From the NCBI GenBank assembly GCA_965243285.1, contig OZ251537.1, positions 620,001-684,000 of the forward strand: a DNA stretch of 64,000 bases, in the 5' to 3' direction. Origin of the DNA: JAHRAW01 sp965243285. GTDB taxonomy: Bacteria > Pseudomonadota > Gammaproteobacteria > Arenicellales > Poriferihabitantaceae. The position numbers were made by a program, and so were the translations under genes. Below are positions 44,917-54,056 of the stretch, one piece after another (within the stretch, counting starts at the first letter, position 1; every line of letters begins with the position of its first letter). The notes under the pieces are model-generated. The model made no database searches. It was not told where the DNA came from and saw nothing but the letters and a program-made list of their open reading frames with translations.

Positions 44917-47900
44917 TCAATGCTTAGCCAACACGATGCGCCAATTATCTTCGCCTAAGGCGCGGTCGGCGGTGAAGGCGGTGGTTTTTTTGGAGGGGGC
45001 CAGAGTGACAGTTAGGGTGGCGGCTAAGGTTTCGCTCATGATGTATTGGCGGTGGTTTTTTAGGGCGGCCTCGACGCGGGGGGTGCCGGTGATGTTTAGA
45101 TTTATGCGGTCGGAGATTTTTAGGTCGGCGGATTTTCGGGTGTCTTGGACCGAGCGTACTAATTCGCGGGAGATGCCTTCGGTTAGTAACGCTTCGTTTA
45201 GGGTGATGTCTAGGGCGACCAAAAAACCGGCGGCTTGGGCGCAGGCGTAGCCTTTGGCTGCGGTGGTCTCTAATTTTATATCGGCCGCGGCGAAGGACAG
45301 CGTGGCGCCGGCCACTTGGCAGGTGAAATTTTCGCCGGCGGATACAGCAGCGGCGATGGCGGCGGTGGCGGTCGGGTCTAGTTGCGCTAATGCGGTTTTG
45401 ATGGCCGGCATTAATGTGCCGTGGCGGCGGCCTAAGGTGGCGAAATTGGGTTTGACCACATAGCTGACTAACTGCGCCTCGGCGGCGATGAATTGCACGG
45501 CTTTGATGTTGAGTTCCTCGCGCAGTTGGGCTTGGTGTTTTTCGATGGCGGCGCGGGCCGCGGGGTCGGCGACGCCGACTAACATGCGCGACAGCGGCTG
45601 GCGGATGCGCACACGGCTGTCTTCGCGCGCGGCGCGTCCGAGACCGACTGCTTGTTGCACGATGTCCATCTCTTGCACCAACTGCGGGTTTATGCTTCGC
45701 GCATCGCACTTCGGCCAGGCGGTGAGATGAACGCTTTGCGGGGTGGCAGTATTGGAATCTGAATTTAATTCGGACCCTGAATTTGAACTTGAAGCACAAT
45801 CGCCAGCACTATCGACCTGGGAATCCATGCCAGCATCAGACTCGGCATCAACACCAACCCCGGCATCAGAATCACCCCCAACGCCACCGCTGTTGCCGTG
45901 CAAATTAAGATACACCGCTTCGCTCAAAAATGGCATGAACGGCGCCATCAAGCGGTGGCAGATATCGATACATTCGAACAGTGTTAAATAAGCCGCTTGT
46001 TTGTCATCGCCGTGCTCGCTTTTCCAGAAGCGGCGGCGACAGCGGCGCACATACCAGTTGCTTAATTGGTCTACTAATTTTTCGATTGATTCGCCAGCGC
46101 CTTTGGCGTCGTAATTATCCAACGCCTCGGTGACGTCGCGCACCGTTTGATGCGCTAACGCCAACGCCCAGCGATCGATTTCCGGGCGTTTGCTCAGCGC
46201 GATGCGGCGGCTTAAATCCACCTTATCCAACCGCGCGTATAAAATAAAAAACGCGTAGGTGTTCCAGAAGGTGTTGACGAAAGATGACGCCACCTCGCGC
46301 ACGATATCCACCGAGATTCGTTTTTGCGCTTCCGGCGCGGTGCGCGCCAAAAACAACCAGCGCAGGGAATCCACGCCGATGGTGTCGAACACATCGTACG
46401 GGTTGACGATATTGCCCTGGGATTTAGACATTTTTTTGCCGCTGCTATCTACGATGTGACTCAAGCACACGCAGTTTTTATAAGCCACGCTATCTGACAC
46501 CAGCGCCGCGATGGCGTGCAGGGTGTAGAACCAGCCGCGGGTTTGGTCGATGGCTTCGCAGATGTAATCGGCCGGGAAGTGCTGCTCGAAGGTGGCGCGG
46601 TTTTCGAACGGGTAGTGCCATTGGGCGTAACTCATGGCGCCGGAATCGAACCAACAATCGATCACCTCCGGGGCGCGGGTGTAAGTTTCGCCGTCTTTTT
46701 CGAAGGTGATTGCATCGATTTGCGGGCGGTGTAAATCCACCTCGCCGAGCGGGCGGCCGACCAACGCTTCTAACTCCGCCAATGAGCCGATGCAGATGCA
46801 GTCGCCGGTTTTGTTGCGCCACACCGGCAGCGGCGTGCCCCAAAATCGCTCGCGCGATAGCGCCCAGTCGATGTTGTTATCCAGCCAATTACCGAAGCGC
46901 CCGTCGCGGATGGTGGCCGGCACCCAGTTTATGGTCTGATTTAGCGCCGCCATGCGCTCTTTGACGGCGGTGGTTTTGATATACCACGCCTCTTTGGCGT
47001 AGTAGATTAATGGGTCGCCGGTGCGCCAGCCGAACGGGTAATTGTGGCGGATTTTCCCCCCGCAGAAGAGTAGTTTGCGCTTCGCCAATTCGCGGCAGAT
47101 AACGGCATCCGCATCTTTGAAAAACATGCCGGCGATGAACTTAACCTCGGGTTTGAAGCAACCATCCAAGCCGACGCCATGTACTACCGGCAAGTTTTCG
47201 CGCTGACCCACGGCGAGATCATCTACGCCGTACGCCGGCGCCACATGCACGATGCCAGTGCCGTCATCCACGCTGACGAAATCCGCCGCCACCACGCGAA
47301 AGGGGTCGCCGCTATCGAAGCTGAGATCATCGAACAAGCGACAGTAGCGCTGCCCGACTAAATCGCTGCCGGCAAAACTTCCCAGGCGAACATACGAAAT
47401 ATCGCCCAACACCGCATCCATCCGCTCGGCGGCGAGAATCAAAAATTCATCATCGCATTCGACTCGTACATAGTCGATGTCCGCGCCCACCGCCAACAAT
47501 AAATTGGCCGGCAAAGTCCACGGCGTAGTCGTCCAGACTAAAAATGAAGTCGGCTTGGTGCTATCTTGTAATTCACCACCATCAAGACGAAAGCGGACGA
47601 TAATCGACGGGTCTTCCACCTCGCGATAACCTTGCGCTACTTCATGCGAAGACAGCGTGGCGCCGATACGCGGATCATACGGCACTACTTTATAACCTTG
47701 ATAAATCAACCCCTTGTCCCAGATGGTTTTTAGCAAACTCCATACCGATTCGATGTAGGCGTTATCGAGGGTGTAATAGGCCTCATCGAGATTGACCCAG
47801 TACCCCATGCGCCGCGTCATCTCTTCCCATTCGCCGATGTAGGTCATCACCGATTGGCGGCATAGGCGGTTGAATTCTTCGATGCCAACGCGCGCTTCGA

Positions 47901-48225
47901 TATCTTTTTTATCGAAAATGCCGAGGCGTTTTTCGATTTCATGTTCCACCGGCAAGCCGTGCGCATCCCAGCCACCTTTGCGCGGCGCGTAGTAACCGCG
48001 CATGGTTTTATAACGCGGATAAATATCTTTGAAGGCGCGCGCTAATACATGGTGGATGCCGGGTTTGCCGTTGGCGGTGGGCGGGCCTTCGCAGAAACTA
48101 AAACGCGGGCGGTCGGCGCTTTGGCGCAAGGTTTGCTCGAAAATCGAATGCGATTCCCAAAATTCCAGAATGGTTTTTTCCAGGCGCGGGCCGTTATAGC
48201 GGCTATCTACGGGAGCGAATGCCAT
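44917..48225 (-). CDS. ileS: Isoleucine-tRNA ligase, eukaryote-like type (IleS2)
   Basis: A 1102-residue class Ia synthetase. The HIGH motif is HHVL at residues 58-61 (within GKPGIHHVLARAFKD), and KMSKS is at 598-602. The GIHHVLAR form and long C-terminus match the eukaryote-like IleS2 group, which includes mupirocin-insensitive enzymes; resistance here is only an inference. Residues about 775-830 are a Gly/Ser/Asp low-complexity insert within the anticodon-binding part. The usual bacterial neighbours ribF and lspA are absent. A rhomboid gene is 30 bp upstream on the same strand. Confidence 0.95.
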   Translation of the reverse strand: MAFAPVDSRYNGPRLEKTILEFWESHSIFEQTLRQSADRPRFSFCEGPPTANGKPGIHHVLARAFKDIYPRYKTMRGYYAPRKGGWDAHGLPVEHEIEKRLGIFDKKDIEARVGIEEFNRLCRQSVMTYIGEWEEMTRRMGYWVNLDEAYYTLDNAYIESVWSLLKTIWDKGLIYQGYKVVPYDPRIGATLSSHEVAQGYREVEDPSIIVRFRLDGGELQDSTKPTSFLVWTTTPWTLPANLLLAVGADIDYVRVECDDEFLILAAERMDAVLGDISYVRLGSFAGSDLVGQRYCRLFDDLSFDSGDPFRVVAADFVSVDDGTGIVHVAPAYGVDDLAVGQRENLPVVHGVGLDGCFKPEVKFIAGMFFKDADAVICRELAKRKLLFCGGKIRHNYPFGWRTGDPLIYYAKEAWYIKTTAVKERMAALNQTINWVPATIRDGRFGNWLDNNIDWALSRERFWGTPLPVWRNKTGDCICIGSLAELEALVGRPLGEVDLHRPQIDAITFEKDGETYTRAPEVIDCWFDSGAMSYAQWHYPFENRATFEQHFPADYICEAIDQTRGWFYTLHAIAALVSDSVAYKNCVCLSHIVDSSGKKMSKSQGNIVNPYDVFDTIGVDSLRWLFLARTAPEAQKRISVDIVREVASSFVNTFWNTYAFFILYARLDKVDLSRRIALSKRPEIDRWALALAHQTVRDVTEALDNYDAKGAGESIEKLVDQLSNWYVRRCRRRFWKSEHGDDKQAAYLTLFECIDICHRLMAPFMPFLSEAVYLNLHGNSGGVGGDSDAGVGVDAESDAGMDSQVDSAGDCASSSNSGSELNSDSNTATPQSVHLTAWPKCDARSINPQLVQEMDIVQQAVGLGRAAREDSRVRIRQPLSRMLVGVADPAARAAIEKHQAQLREELNIKAVQFIAAEAQLVSYVVKPNFATLGRRHGTLMPAIKTALAQLDPTATAAIAAAVSAGENFTCQVAGATLSFAAADIKLETTAAKGYACAQAAGFLVALDITLNEALLTEGISRELVRSVQDTRKSADLKISDRINLNITGTPRVEAALKNHRQYIMSETLAATLTVTLAPSKKTTAFTADRALGEDNWRIVLAKH

Positions 48226-48255
48226 GCGTAAGTTTCGGGCTAGTTAGTGTATTGA

Positions 48256-48894
48256 TCAGCGCAATAATTTATGCGCGCCGATGCCAGCCCCGGCCAGCGC
48301 CAGGCCGCAAATTAAGCCGACCACATGCGCGGTGTTGGCGATGTGCAAGCCGAATACGGAGAACACGCCCGAGCCGGCCACCGCCAGCCAGCCGAGCAAA
48401 ATGTACACCACCGGCGGGCGCAGGCGGAGGCCGAACGTCGGGTTGAATAACCCGCTTATCCACACATAGCCGAAGCAGGCGTACACCACGCCCGACATGC
48501 CGCCGAACAGCGGCCCGCTAAACGCGTATTGGCCGAGGTTCGATAGCGCGGCGCTTATCGCCACTATCCCCAGCAGCGCCCATGCGCCGTGGCGGGATTC
48601 GATAATGCGCCCCAATTCCCATATCCATAGCAGGTTGAAGACGATGTGGAACATACCGAAGTGCAAAAAAATCGGCGTGATTAAGCGCCATATTTCGCCG
48701 CCGCGAATCTCCGGCAACCAACCGTATGCGGCGACCGGCCATTGGGATATCAGCAACGGGCCGATGATGGCGGCGCGATTTAATTCAAGTATATCGAATA
48801 AAAACATGGCGGCGTAGAGCACCACCGAAATGCCGATGAGGGCCATGGTGACGGGCGAGTTACGCAGTTGCGACGCCGCTAGTATATTAGGCAT
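48256..48894 (-). CDS. Rhomboid-family intramembrane serine protease
   Basis: A 212-residue polytopic membrane protein. Catalytic Ser134 lies in GGMSGVVYA and His190 in ANTAHVVGL, with HIVFNLLWIWELGRIIE in the second helix. This is the full active-site set of a rhomboid protease, which cuts membrane proteins within or next to the bilayer. It is 8 bp after the upstream small membrane-protein gene. Its substrate is unknown. Confidence 0.9.
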   Translation of the reverse strand: MPNILAASQLRNSPVTMALIGISVVLYAAMFLFDILELNRAAIIGPLLISQWPVAAYGWLPEIRGGEIWRLITPIFLHFGMFHIVFNLLWIWELGRIIESRHGAWALLGIVAISAALSNLGQYAFSGPLFGGMSGVVYACFGYVWISGLFNPTFGLRLRPPVVYILLGWLAVAGSGVFSVFGLHIANTAHVVGLICGLALAGAGIGAHKLLR

Positions 48895-48902
48895 AAGCGG
48901 CG

Positions 48903-49274
48903 TTAGGGTTCGAGCATTTCGATGCGGTCGCTGTCGCCTAAGGTGATGCGCGCATTATCTAAGGTGGTGAAGGTTCGGCCCTTGATAGATTTATATCGGG
49001 CTTGATAATCGACGCTATCGCCGGCAGAAAAAACCCGCAAGGTGACGATGCGATTTTCAATTTGCCAATGATAAGTGAAAAATAACGCAGAGACGCCGGC
49101 CAGGATGCCGAAAATGCCATAAGCCAAGGCGCGCGGTGAAATCGCTCGCCCGTTTTCTTGCGCGTCTTGCAATCTTTGCTCGGCCGCAGCGTGCGCACGC
49201 GCTGCCGGTCGCATGCGAAAAAAAATCACCACGCCGATGATCACCGCCACGGTGAACATGATTTTAATTAGCAT
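48903..49274 (-). CDS. Hypothetical protein with two membrane segments
   Basis: A 123-residue protein with an N-terminal hydrophobic segment (MLIKIMFTVAVIIGVVIFF), a basic linker (RMRPAARAHAAAEQRL) and a second segment (GIFGILAGVSALFFTYHW), then a small beta-rich periplasmic or cytosolic tail (YKSIKGRTFTTLDNARITLG). Short conserved proteins of this shape occur in gammaproteobacteria without a known role. It precedes the rhomboid gene by 8 bp, so the two are probably co-translated. Confidence 0.65.
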   Translation of the reverse strand: MLIKIMFTVAVIIGVVIFFRMRPAARAHAAAEQRLQDAQENGRAISPRALAYGIFGILAGVSALFFTYHWQIENRIVTLRVFSAGDSVDYQARYKSIKGRTFTTLDNARITLGDSDRIEMLEP

Positions 49275-49323
49275 GGGGTAATTAGCATGGTGTTAATTTT
49301 TTGATGATGCATGCGTACCATCA

Positions 49324-49914
49324 CTATGGAATCGTGAACTCCGGGGTTTGGTCGAGCAAAGAATCGGGGATAGCCCACCAAATTTGCCAACTCATCGATG
49401 GCGATATTGAAAACACCACGTCGTGTTCATTGGTTTGAATGTAGCGCGCCCCCGATTTAATCCATTTCTTGGCTTGTAGATCCCCCAAGATGCGGACATC
49501 GATATAGCACACCTGATACACATGTTGCCGTCCTTGATCGTTGTCGGTTTTGTGATACGGGACTGAGATGATGTTAGCGGTGTTTGCATTAAGATAGCGC
49601 GTGATAGCAGTGAAATCACCACCGAAACGCCCTAATCGATGGCCGGACAGCCTCATCACCCCTTTCTTGATCTGTCCGGACTTGATTTGCAGTGAGAATC
49701 TAGATCCATTGGTACGCACCGTCATGTCCGCTTGGTCATCGTGCCCTGCTTCCCGCCAAAAAACATGGTGCTGAGCTTGGGTATCGGATTGGATCGCGTT
49801 GACTATCAACTCCTCCAACTCCCATCCAGAGCATCTGCCCCCAGCAAACAAATCATGGTACTTGGTCAAGTCGACTTTCAGTCGCTGCAACATTCGCGGG
49901 GTTAGGTGATACAT
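49324..49914 (-). CDS. Type II restriction endonuclease-like protein
   Basis: A 196-residue PD-(D/E)xK protein: helix Glu in WELEELIV (residues 31-38), Asp63 in QADMTVR, and Gln76-Ile-Lys78 in FSLQIKSG, the QxK variant. The start at 49914 (MYHLTPRML) falls 5 bp after the methyltransferase stop, so the two genes form a restriction-modification pair in the order methyltransferase then nuclease. A start at 49944 would overlap the methyltransferase and is less likely. Its recognition site is unknown. Confidence 0.72.
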   Translation of the reverse strand: MYHLTPRMLQRLKVDLTKYHDLFAGGRCSGWELEELIVNAIQSDTQAQHHVFWREAGHDDQADMTVRTNGSRFSLQIKSGQIKKGVMRLSGHRLGRFGGDFTAITRYLNANTANIISVPYHKTDNDQGRQHVYQVCYIDVRILGDLQAKKWIKSGARYIQTNEHDVVFSISPSMSWQIWWAIPDSLLDQTPEFTIP

Positions 49915-49919
49915 CGTTA

Positions 49920-50813
49920 CTACGCTGTTACTTTTTGCAGCCAACTACGCCCGAAGCGCGCGTATTCCGGGTTGATTTCGATGCCTAAAAAGTCGATGCC
50001 CAGCTGTTGGGCGACTACGCATTCCGAGCCCGAGCCAGCGAAGGGAATCAGCGCTCGCCCGCCGCCGCCATTGATGCGCGAGCCTAGCAGGCGGCGGGTT
50101 AGTGCCATGGGTTTTTGCGTCGGGTGCTTCAATATGTCATGGCTGGCGTGTTGTGGCAGCTCGCCAGGCGGGCGCGCGCCACCGCCGCAATCTCGGCAGG
50201 CGAACCATCGTTCGGCCCGCCCGGCGCCGCCGGCTAAGGCTGGCACGCGCAACACATCGCGCGGCAGGGCGCCGGCGTGGTGGGCGGCATACACGGTGGT
50301 GGTGCCGTGGCGGCTGAAGCGCCCCGGTGTGGCGCGACGAATGCGGCCGGCACATTTTAGAAAATGCGCGCTGTAGGGCTCGCGAATTTGGTCTAACTCG
50401 AGGGCCGGGCGGGGCGTGCCCGGCTGCCATAAACACAAAATGGATTCATGCGAGCGCTGCCAAAATTTCGAAGACGGCACGGCTTTGTTGGTGTAATGCC
50501 ACACCAGCCAGCGCTGCTCGGCGAGCGGGTATTGCACCGCGATTCGCGCTAGCACCTCGGGGAATCCGTATACATAAACGAGGCCATTTTTGCGCAGCAG
50601 GCGGAAGCATTGCGCCAGCCAATCCCGACACCAGGCCTCGTAATCGGCCATGCGCATATCGTCTTGATTGGTACCGAAATCTTTGCCGATGTTGTACGGC
50701 GGGTCGGCGATGACCACATCAAAGCGCAGCTTTGCTGAGCGCCGTTTCAAAACTCCCAGCACATCGCCGGTAGTGATTGCCGATTTAAAAACCGACTGCT
50801 CGCGCCCCGCCAA
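49920..50813 (-). CDS. DNA adenine methyltransferase (beta class) paired with the nuclease at 49324
   Basis: A 297-residue methyltransferase with DPPYNIGKDFG at residues 37-47 and the SAM motif LIPFAGSGSE near residue 260, plus HPTQKPMALTRRL. An internal CRDCGG with its surroundings may form a zinc ribbon in the target-recognition region. Composition is GC-rich, unlike the AlwI-like genes, suggesting longer residence or a different source. It lies between the citrate synthase gene and its nuclease partner. Confidence 0.87.
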   Translation of the reverse strand: MAGREQSVFKSAITTGDVLGVLKRRSAKLRFDVVIADPPYNIGKDFGTNQDDMRMADYEAWCRDWLAQCFRLLRKNGLVYVYGFPEVLARIAVQYPLAEQRWLVWHYTNKAVPSSKFWQRSHESILCLWQPGTPRPALELDQIREPYSAHFLKCAGRIRRATPGRFSRHGTTTVYAAHHAGALPRDVLRVPALAGGAGRAERWFACRDCGGGARPPGELPQHASHDILKHPTQKPMALTRRLLGSRINGGGGRALIPFAGSGSECVVAQQLGIDFLGIEINPEYARFGRSWLQKVTA

Positions 50814-50892
50814 ACTCGGCCCCCCGCTTAGCGCGGCTAAACCGGCGTTGCGATGATAAAACCGCCGCGCTGGGTTTTTATGCCCACATCCC

Positions 50893-52269
50893 TCACTTGT
50901 TGCCCCAAAACCACGACCAGCTGGTCTTCTTTTCGGTATGGCCGCGACCCTCGATGGGGGTGTACTGGCGTTGTTTTTGGCCGAGATATAACTGCCGTGG
51001 GCGACCGATTTTTTGGTCTTCGTCTTTGAGCATCTCCTTCCAGTGCGACACCCAGCCGACGGTGCGGCCGATGGCGAACATCACCGTAAACATCGAGGTG
51101 GGGAAGCCCATGGCTTTTAAGATGATACCGGAGTAGAAATCCACATTGGGGTATAACTTTTTGCTGATGAAATACTCATCTTCGAGGGCGATTTTCTCCA
51201 GTGCCATGGCAAGTTTTAGTTGCGGATCATCGATACCCAATACGCCGAGTACTTCGTGGCAGGTGTCGCGCATCACCGTGGCGCGCGGGTCGTAATTTTT
51301 ATACACCCGATGACCGAACCCCATCAAGCGGAATTTGTCGTTTTTATCTTGCGCTTTTTTGATGTACTCGCCGACGCGTTTTTCATCGCCGATTTCATCT
51401 AACATTTTCAGCACCGCTTCGTTGGCGCCGCCATGCGCTGGCCCCCACAACGAGGCGATGCCGGCGGCGATGCACGCATAAGGATTAGCGCCGGATGAGC
51501 CGGCTAAGCGCACCGTGGAGGTAGAAGCGTTTTGCTCGTGGTCGGCATGCAGAATGAGAATGCGGTCGATGGCTTTGGATAACACCGGGTTGATTTTGTA
51601 TTGCTCGGCCGGGTTGGAAAACATCATCTGCAGCAAATTTTCCGAATAACTCAAGGCGTTTTCCGGCATGGGGAAACTCATGCCGAGGGAATATTTGAAC
51701 GCATAAGCGCCGATGGTCGGCATTTTGGCGAGCATACGATGCGCCGCTAATTGGCGCTGGCGCAGGTCGGTGATGTCGATGCTGTCGTGATAAAAGGCCG
51801 ACAACGCCCCGACCACGCCGACCATGATCGCCATGGGGTGGGCGTTGCGCATAAACCCCTTGTAGAAGGAAATGAACTGGTCGTGCAGCAGGGTGTGGCT
51901 TTTGATGTCGGCGGAGAAACTAGCGTATTGCTCCGGCGTGGGCAATTCGCCGTATAACAGCAGATAACTGGTTTCCATAAAATCCGAGTGCTGCGCCAAC
52001 TGGTCGATGGAATAGCCGCGATGCAGTAGCACGCCTTTTTCGCCATCGATGTAGGTGATGTCGGATTGGCACGAGGCCGTGGAGGTAAAACCCGGGTCGT
52101 AAGTGAGGATGCCGGTGTCGCCGTACAGGCGTTTGATGTCGATCAACCGATTGCCCATGGCGCCAGTGCGCGCCGGCAAATTCCATGATTGGCCAGTGCT
52201 GTTGTCGGTGAGCGTGAAGCCCTCGACGGCGCTGGCGGGCGTGGCTTTTTTAGCGCTGGATTGTGGCAT
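50893..52269 (-). CDS. gltA: Citrate synthase
   Basis: Condenses acetyl-CoA and oxaloacetate, the entry step of the TCA cycle. The 458-residue protein follows E. coli GltA, with catalytic histidines in LILHADHEQNASTSTVR and LWGPAHGGANEAVLKML and the MGFGHRVYKNYDPRA region that holds the substrate-binding residues. The C-terminus has a tail, HTEKKTSWSWFWGNK, beyond the usual RPRQLY end. The N-terminal 15 residues are Ala/Ser/Lys-rich. It is transcribed alone; the 700 bp upstream hold mobile repeat copy 4. Confidence 0.97.
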   Translation of the reverse strand: MPQSSAKKATPASAVEGFTLTDNSTGQSWNLPARTGAMGNRLIDIKRLYGDTGILTYDPGFTSTASCQSDITYIDGEKGVLLHRGYSIDQLAQHSDFMETSYLLLYGELPTPEQYASFSADIKSHTLLHDQFISFYKGFMRNAHPMAIMVGVVGALSAFYHDSIDITDLRQRQLAAHRMLAKMPTIGAYAFKYSLGMSFPMPENALSYSENLLQMMFSNPAEQYKINPVLSKAIDRILILHADHEQNASTSTVRLAGSSGANPYACIAAGIASLWGPAHGGANEAVLKMLDEIGDEKRVGEYIKKAQDKNDKFRLMGFGHRVYKNYDPRATVMRDTCHEVLGVLGIDDPQLKLAMALEKIALEDEYFISKKLYPNVDFYSGIILKAMGFPTSMFTVMFAIGRTVGWVSHWKEMLKDEDQKIGRPRQLYLGQKQRQYTPIEGRGHTEKKTSWSWFWGNK

Positions 52270-52510
52270 GAGGTCCCCCTGATTGAGTGCGCCGATGAGC
52301 GCCGATGGACCCGGCGCCGCCGGGCTGGTGGAACTTAAGCGTGCGTGAAGAATAATCGAAAACCGACCGAATCACAACCGCCCAGGCACCCAGGCACAAT
52401 CCGGCCGCTAGCGCTTGGCTCATGTTTTGGTCCCATGTTTCTGGCCCCATGTTAATGTCATGTCCAGGCCCTATTGTCATGCTGTTGAGGCCATGTTGAT
52501 AGCAAATTTT

Positions 52511-52904
52511 GGGATTTATATATCTAAATCTGCACGGTGGGTTTGATTTTGATTTTGCTGTTGGCTGTTGCTTTTTGCTGTTGCTTTTGCTTTTGATTTT
52601 GCTGTTGCTTTTGATTTGGCTGTTGCTTTTTACCTTGTCTCTCATTTGGGCTGATGAGTTGAAGATTTAAAGGCAAAAGCAAAAGGCAAAAGCAAAAGCC
52701 AACATCAAAAGCAAAAACAAACGCAGCCCCCTAATCAGCCGCTGACCGCAAAAAAGGGAAAAACCGCTTGCATTATCTTAAAAACCCCAACAAAACAGAC
52801 CTCACGCGACGCTATAAAATCGGCGTGCAATAAGGAGTGGCTCAGTAAGTATATAAACCCCCAAAAAACGCCCATCGAACTGCAGATTTAGGACTATAAA
52901 TCCC
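52511..52904 (+). mobile_element. MITE-like repeat, copy 4 (394 bp)
   Basis: Left end GGGATTTATATATCTAAATC; right end in reverse GGGATTTATAGTCCTAAATC. The flanks are exact 8-bp duplications, CAAATTTT (52503-52510 and 52905-52912). The arms are T-rich then A-rich around the loop CTCATTTGGGCTGATGAG. An extra segment of roughly 110 bp (about 52755-52866) interrupts the right arm relative to the other copies. The remaining 240 bp toward gltA hold no gene. Confidence 0.9.
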
Positions 52905-52976
52905 CAAATTTTTCGCTTAAATTGCGCCCCAAATTCAGGCACATTTTCGCCCTGTTGAGGGCATGTTTTTTAAACC

Positions 52977-53942
52977 ATGTTAATGCACGCCCGATACCCA
53001 AGCCCGGCCGCCGATGCCATTCCGCTGGTGATGATTCACGGGTTTTTAGGCGGCGGCGATTTTTTCACCCCTAACATCGCCGCCCTAGCCGCCCACCGCC
53101 CGATAATCAGCGTGGATTTGCCCGGTTTCGCCGCCAGCCATGCGGTCGCAGCGGCGCGTTCGATTGAAGCCATGGCGCGCCAGGTGTTGGCGACCTTAAG
53201 CGCCATGGAGTGCGCGCCTTTTCACCTACTCGGTCACTCCATGGGCGGCATGGTGGCGCTGCAAATGGCGCTGTTGGCGCCGCAAAAAATCGCCCGCTTG
53301 ATTCTCTACGCCACCGGTAGCGACGGCAATTTGCCCGAACGCTTCGAAACCTTCGCCCAAAGCAAAGCCAAATTACAAGCCGCGGCGGTGGCCTGGGATG
53401 AGGCGGCCGGCGGCGGATTGCATGGCGATGGAAATCGGGGGAATCAAGGGGCGAAGGCCGTGAATCGGGCGGATGAATCCCAATCCGGCGATGGGAATCA
53501 AGCGGCTGGGCGGTCCGGCGATGGGAATCGAGGAAATCGAAGGTCGAAGGCTGGGAATCGAGCGAATGAAGCGCTGGCCTACATCGCGCGGCCGGCGCGC
53601 CAGGCCATCGTCGCCACTTGGTTTCGTGCTGGCGCCGCCCACCCGCACTTTCGGCGCTGCGTGGCGTGCAGCGATAAAGTGCGCCTGGCCACGGCGACAG
53701 CGGCCTTAGACGCCATGCAAAAATTCAACCTCACCGCGCGCTTGCCCGCCATCGCCGGTCGTACGCGCATCATCGGCGCCGCGCACGACCGCACCTACGC
53801 CGTGCATCGCCTACGCGCCATGCGCGCCGCCATCGCCGGCGCCGACTTGCGAATCATGCCCGACTGCGCCCACAACGCGCATTTAGAATCCCCGGCCGCC
53901 TTCGGCCGCTTAGTGTCGGAATTTCTGCTCGCCGATGGGTGA
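52977..53942 (+). CDS. Alpha/beta hydrolase with low-complexity insert
   Basis: A 321-residue hydrolase. The oxyanion segment is VMIHGFLGGGDFF, the nucleophile elbow GHSMGGMVALQMA (Ser near residue 91) and the catalytic His in DCAHNAHLESP. The overall layout is that of small esterases of the BioH/YbfF type. Residues about 148-199 are a Gly/Asn/Asp/Arg-rich insert made from diverged repeats of GGCGATGGGAATC, sitting in the cap region. Substrate is unknown. It stands 65 bp after mobile repeat copy 4. Confidence 0.82.
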   Translation: MLMHARYPSPAADAIPLVMIHGFLGGGDFFTPNIAALAAHRPIISVDLPGFAASHAVAAARSIEAMARQVLATLSAMECAPFHLLGHSMGGMVALQMALLAPQKIARLILYATGSDGNLPERFETFAQSKAKLQAAAVAWDEAAGGGLHGDGNRGNQGAKAVNRADESQSGDGNQAAGRSGDGNRGNRRSKAGNRANEALAYIARPARQAIVATWFRAGAAHPHFRRCVACSDKVRLATATAALDAMQKFNLTARLPAIAGRTRIIGAAHDRTYAVHRLRAMRAAIAGADLRIMPDCAHNAHLESPAAFGRLVSEFLLADG

Positions 53943-54056
53943 TGGGCTGCCGCAATGTTGCCGCCGCCAATTTCGTCCGCATCGATTTAGCCCGCGAGGC
54001 GGCCCGCATCCACATAAGTGCATCGCCATGATGGCGGCGCAATGGGGCGTTGATTT

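Noticed and set aside
44945..45799. 284-codon frame inside ileS
   Set aside because: Arg/His/Pro-rich shadow of the ileS coding sequence on the same strand, with no motif.
46640..46665. T-arm-like GGTTCGATTCC on the minus strand
   Set aside because: It is coding sequence of ileS (Trp-Phe-Asp-Ser) with no tRNA body around it.
48450..48470. DnaA box TTATCCACA
   Set aside because: A single box inside the rhomboid gene without an AT-rich unwinding region or further boxes; not evidence for an origin.
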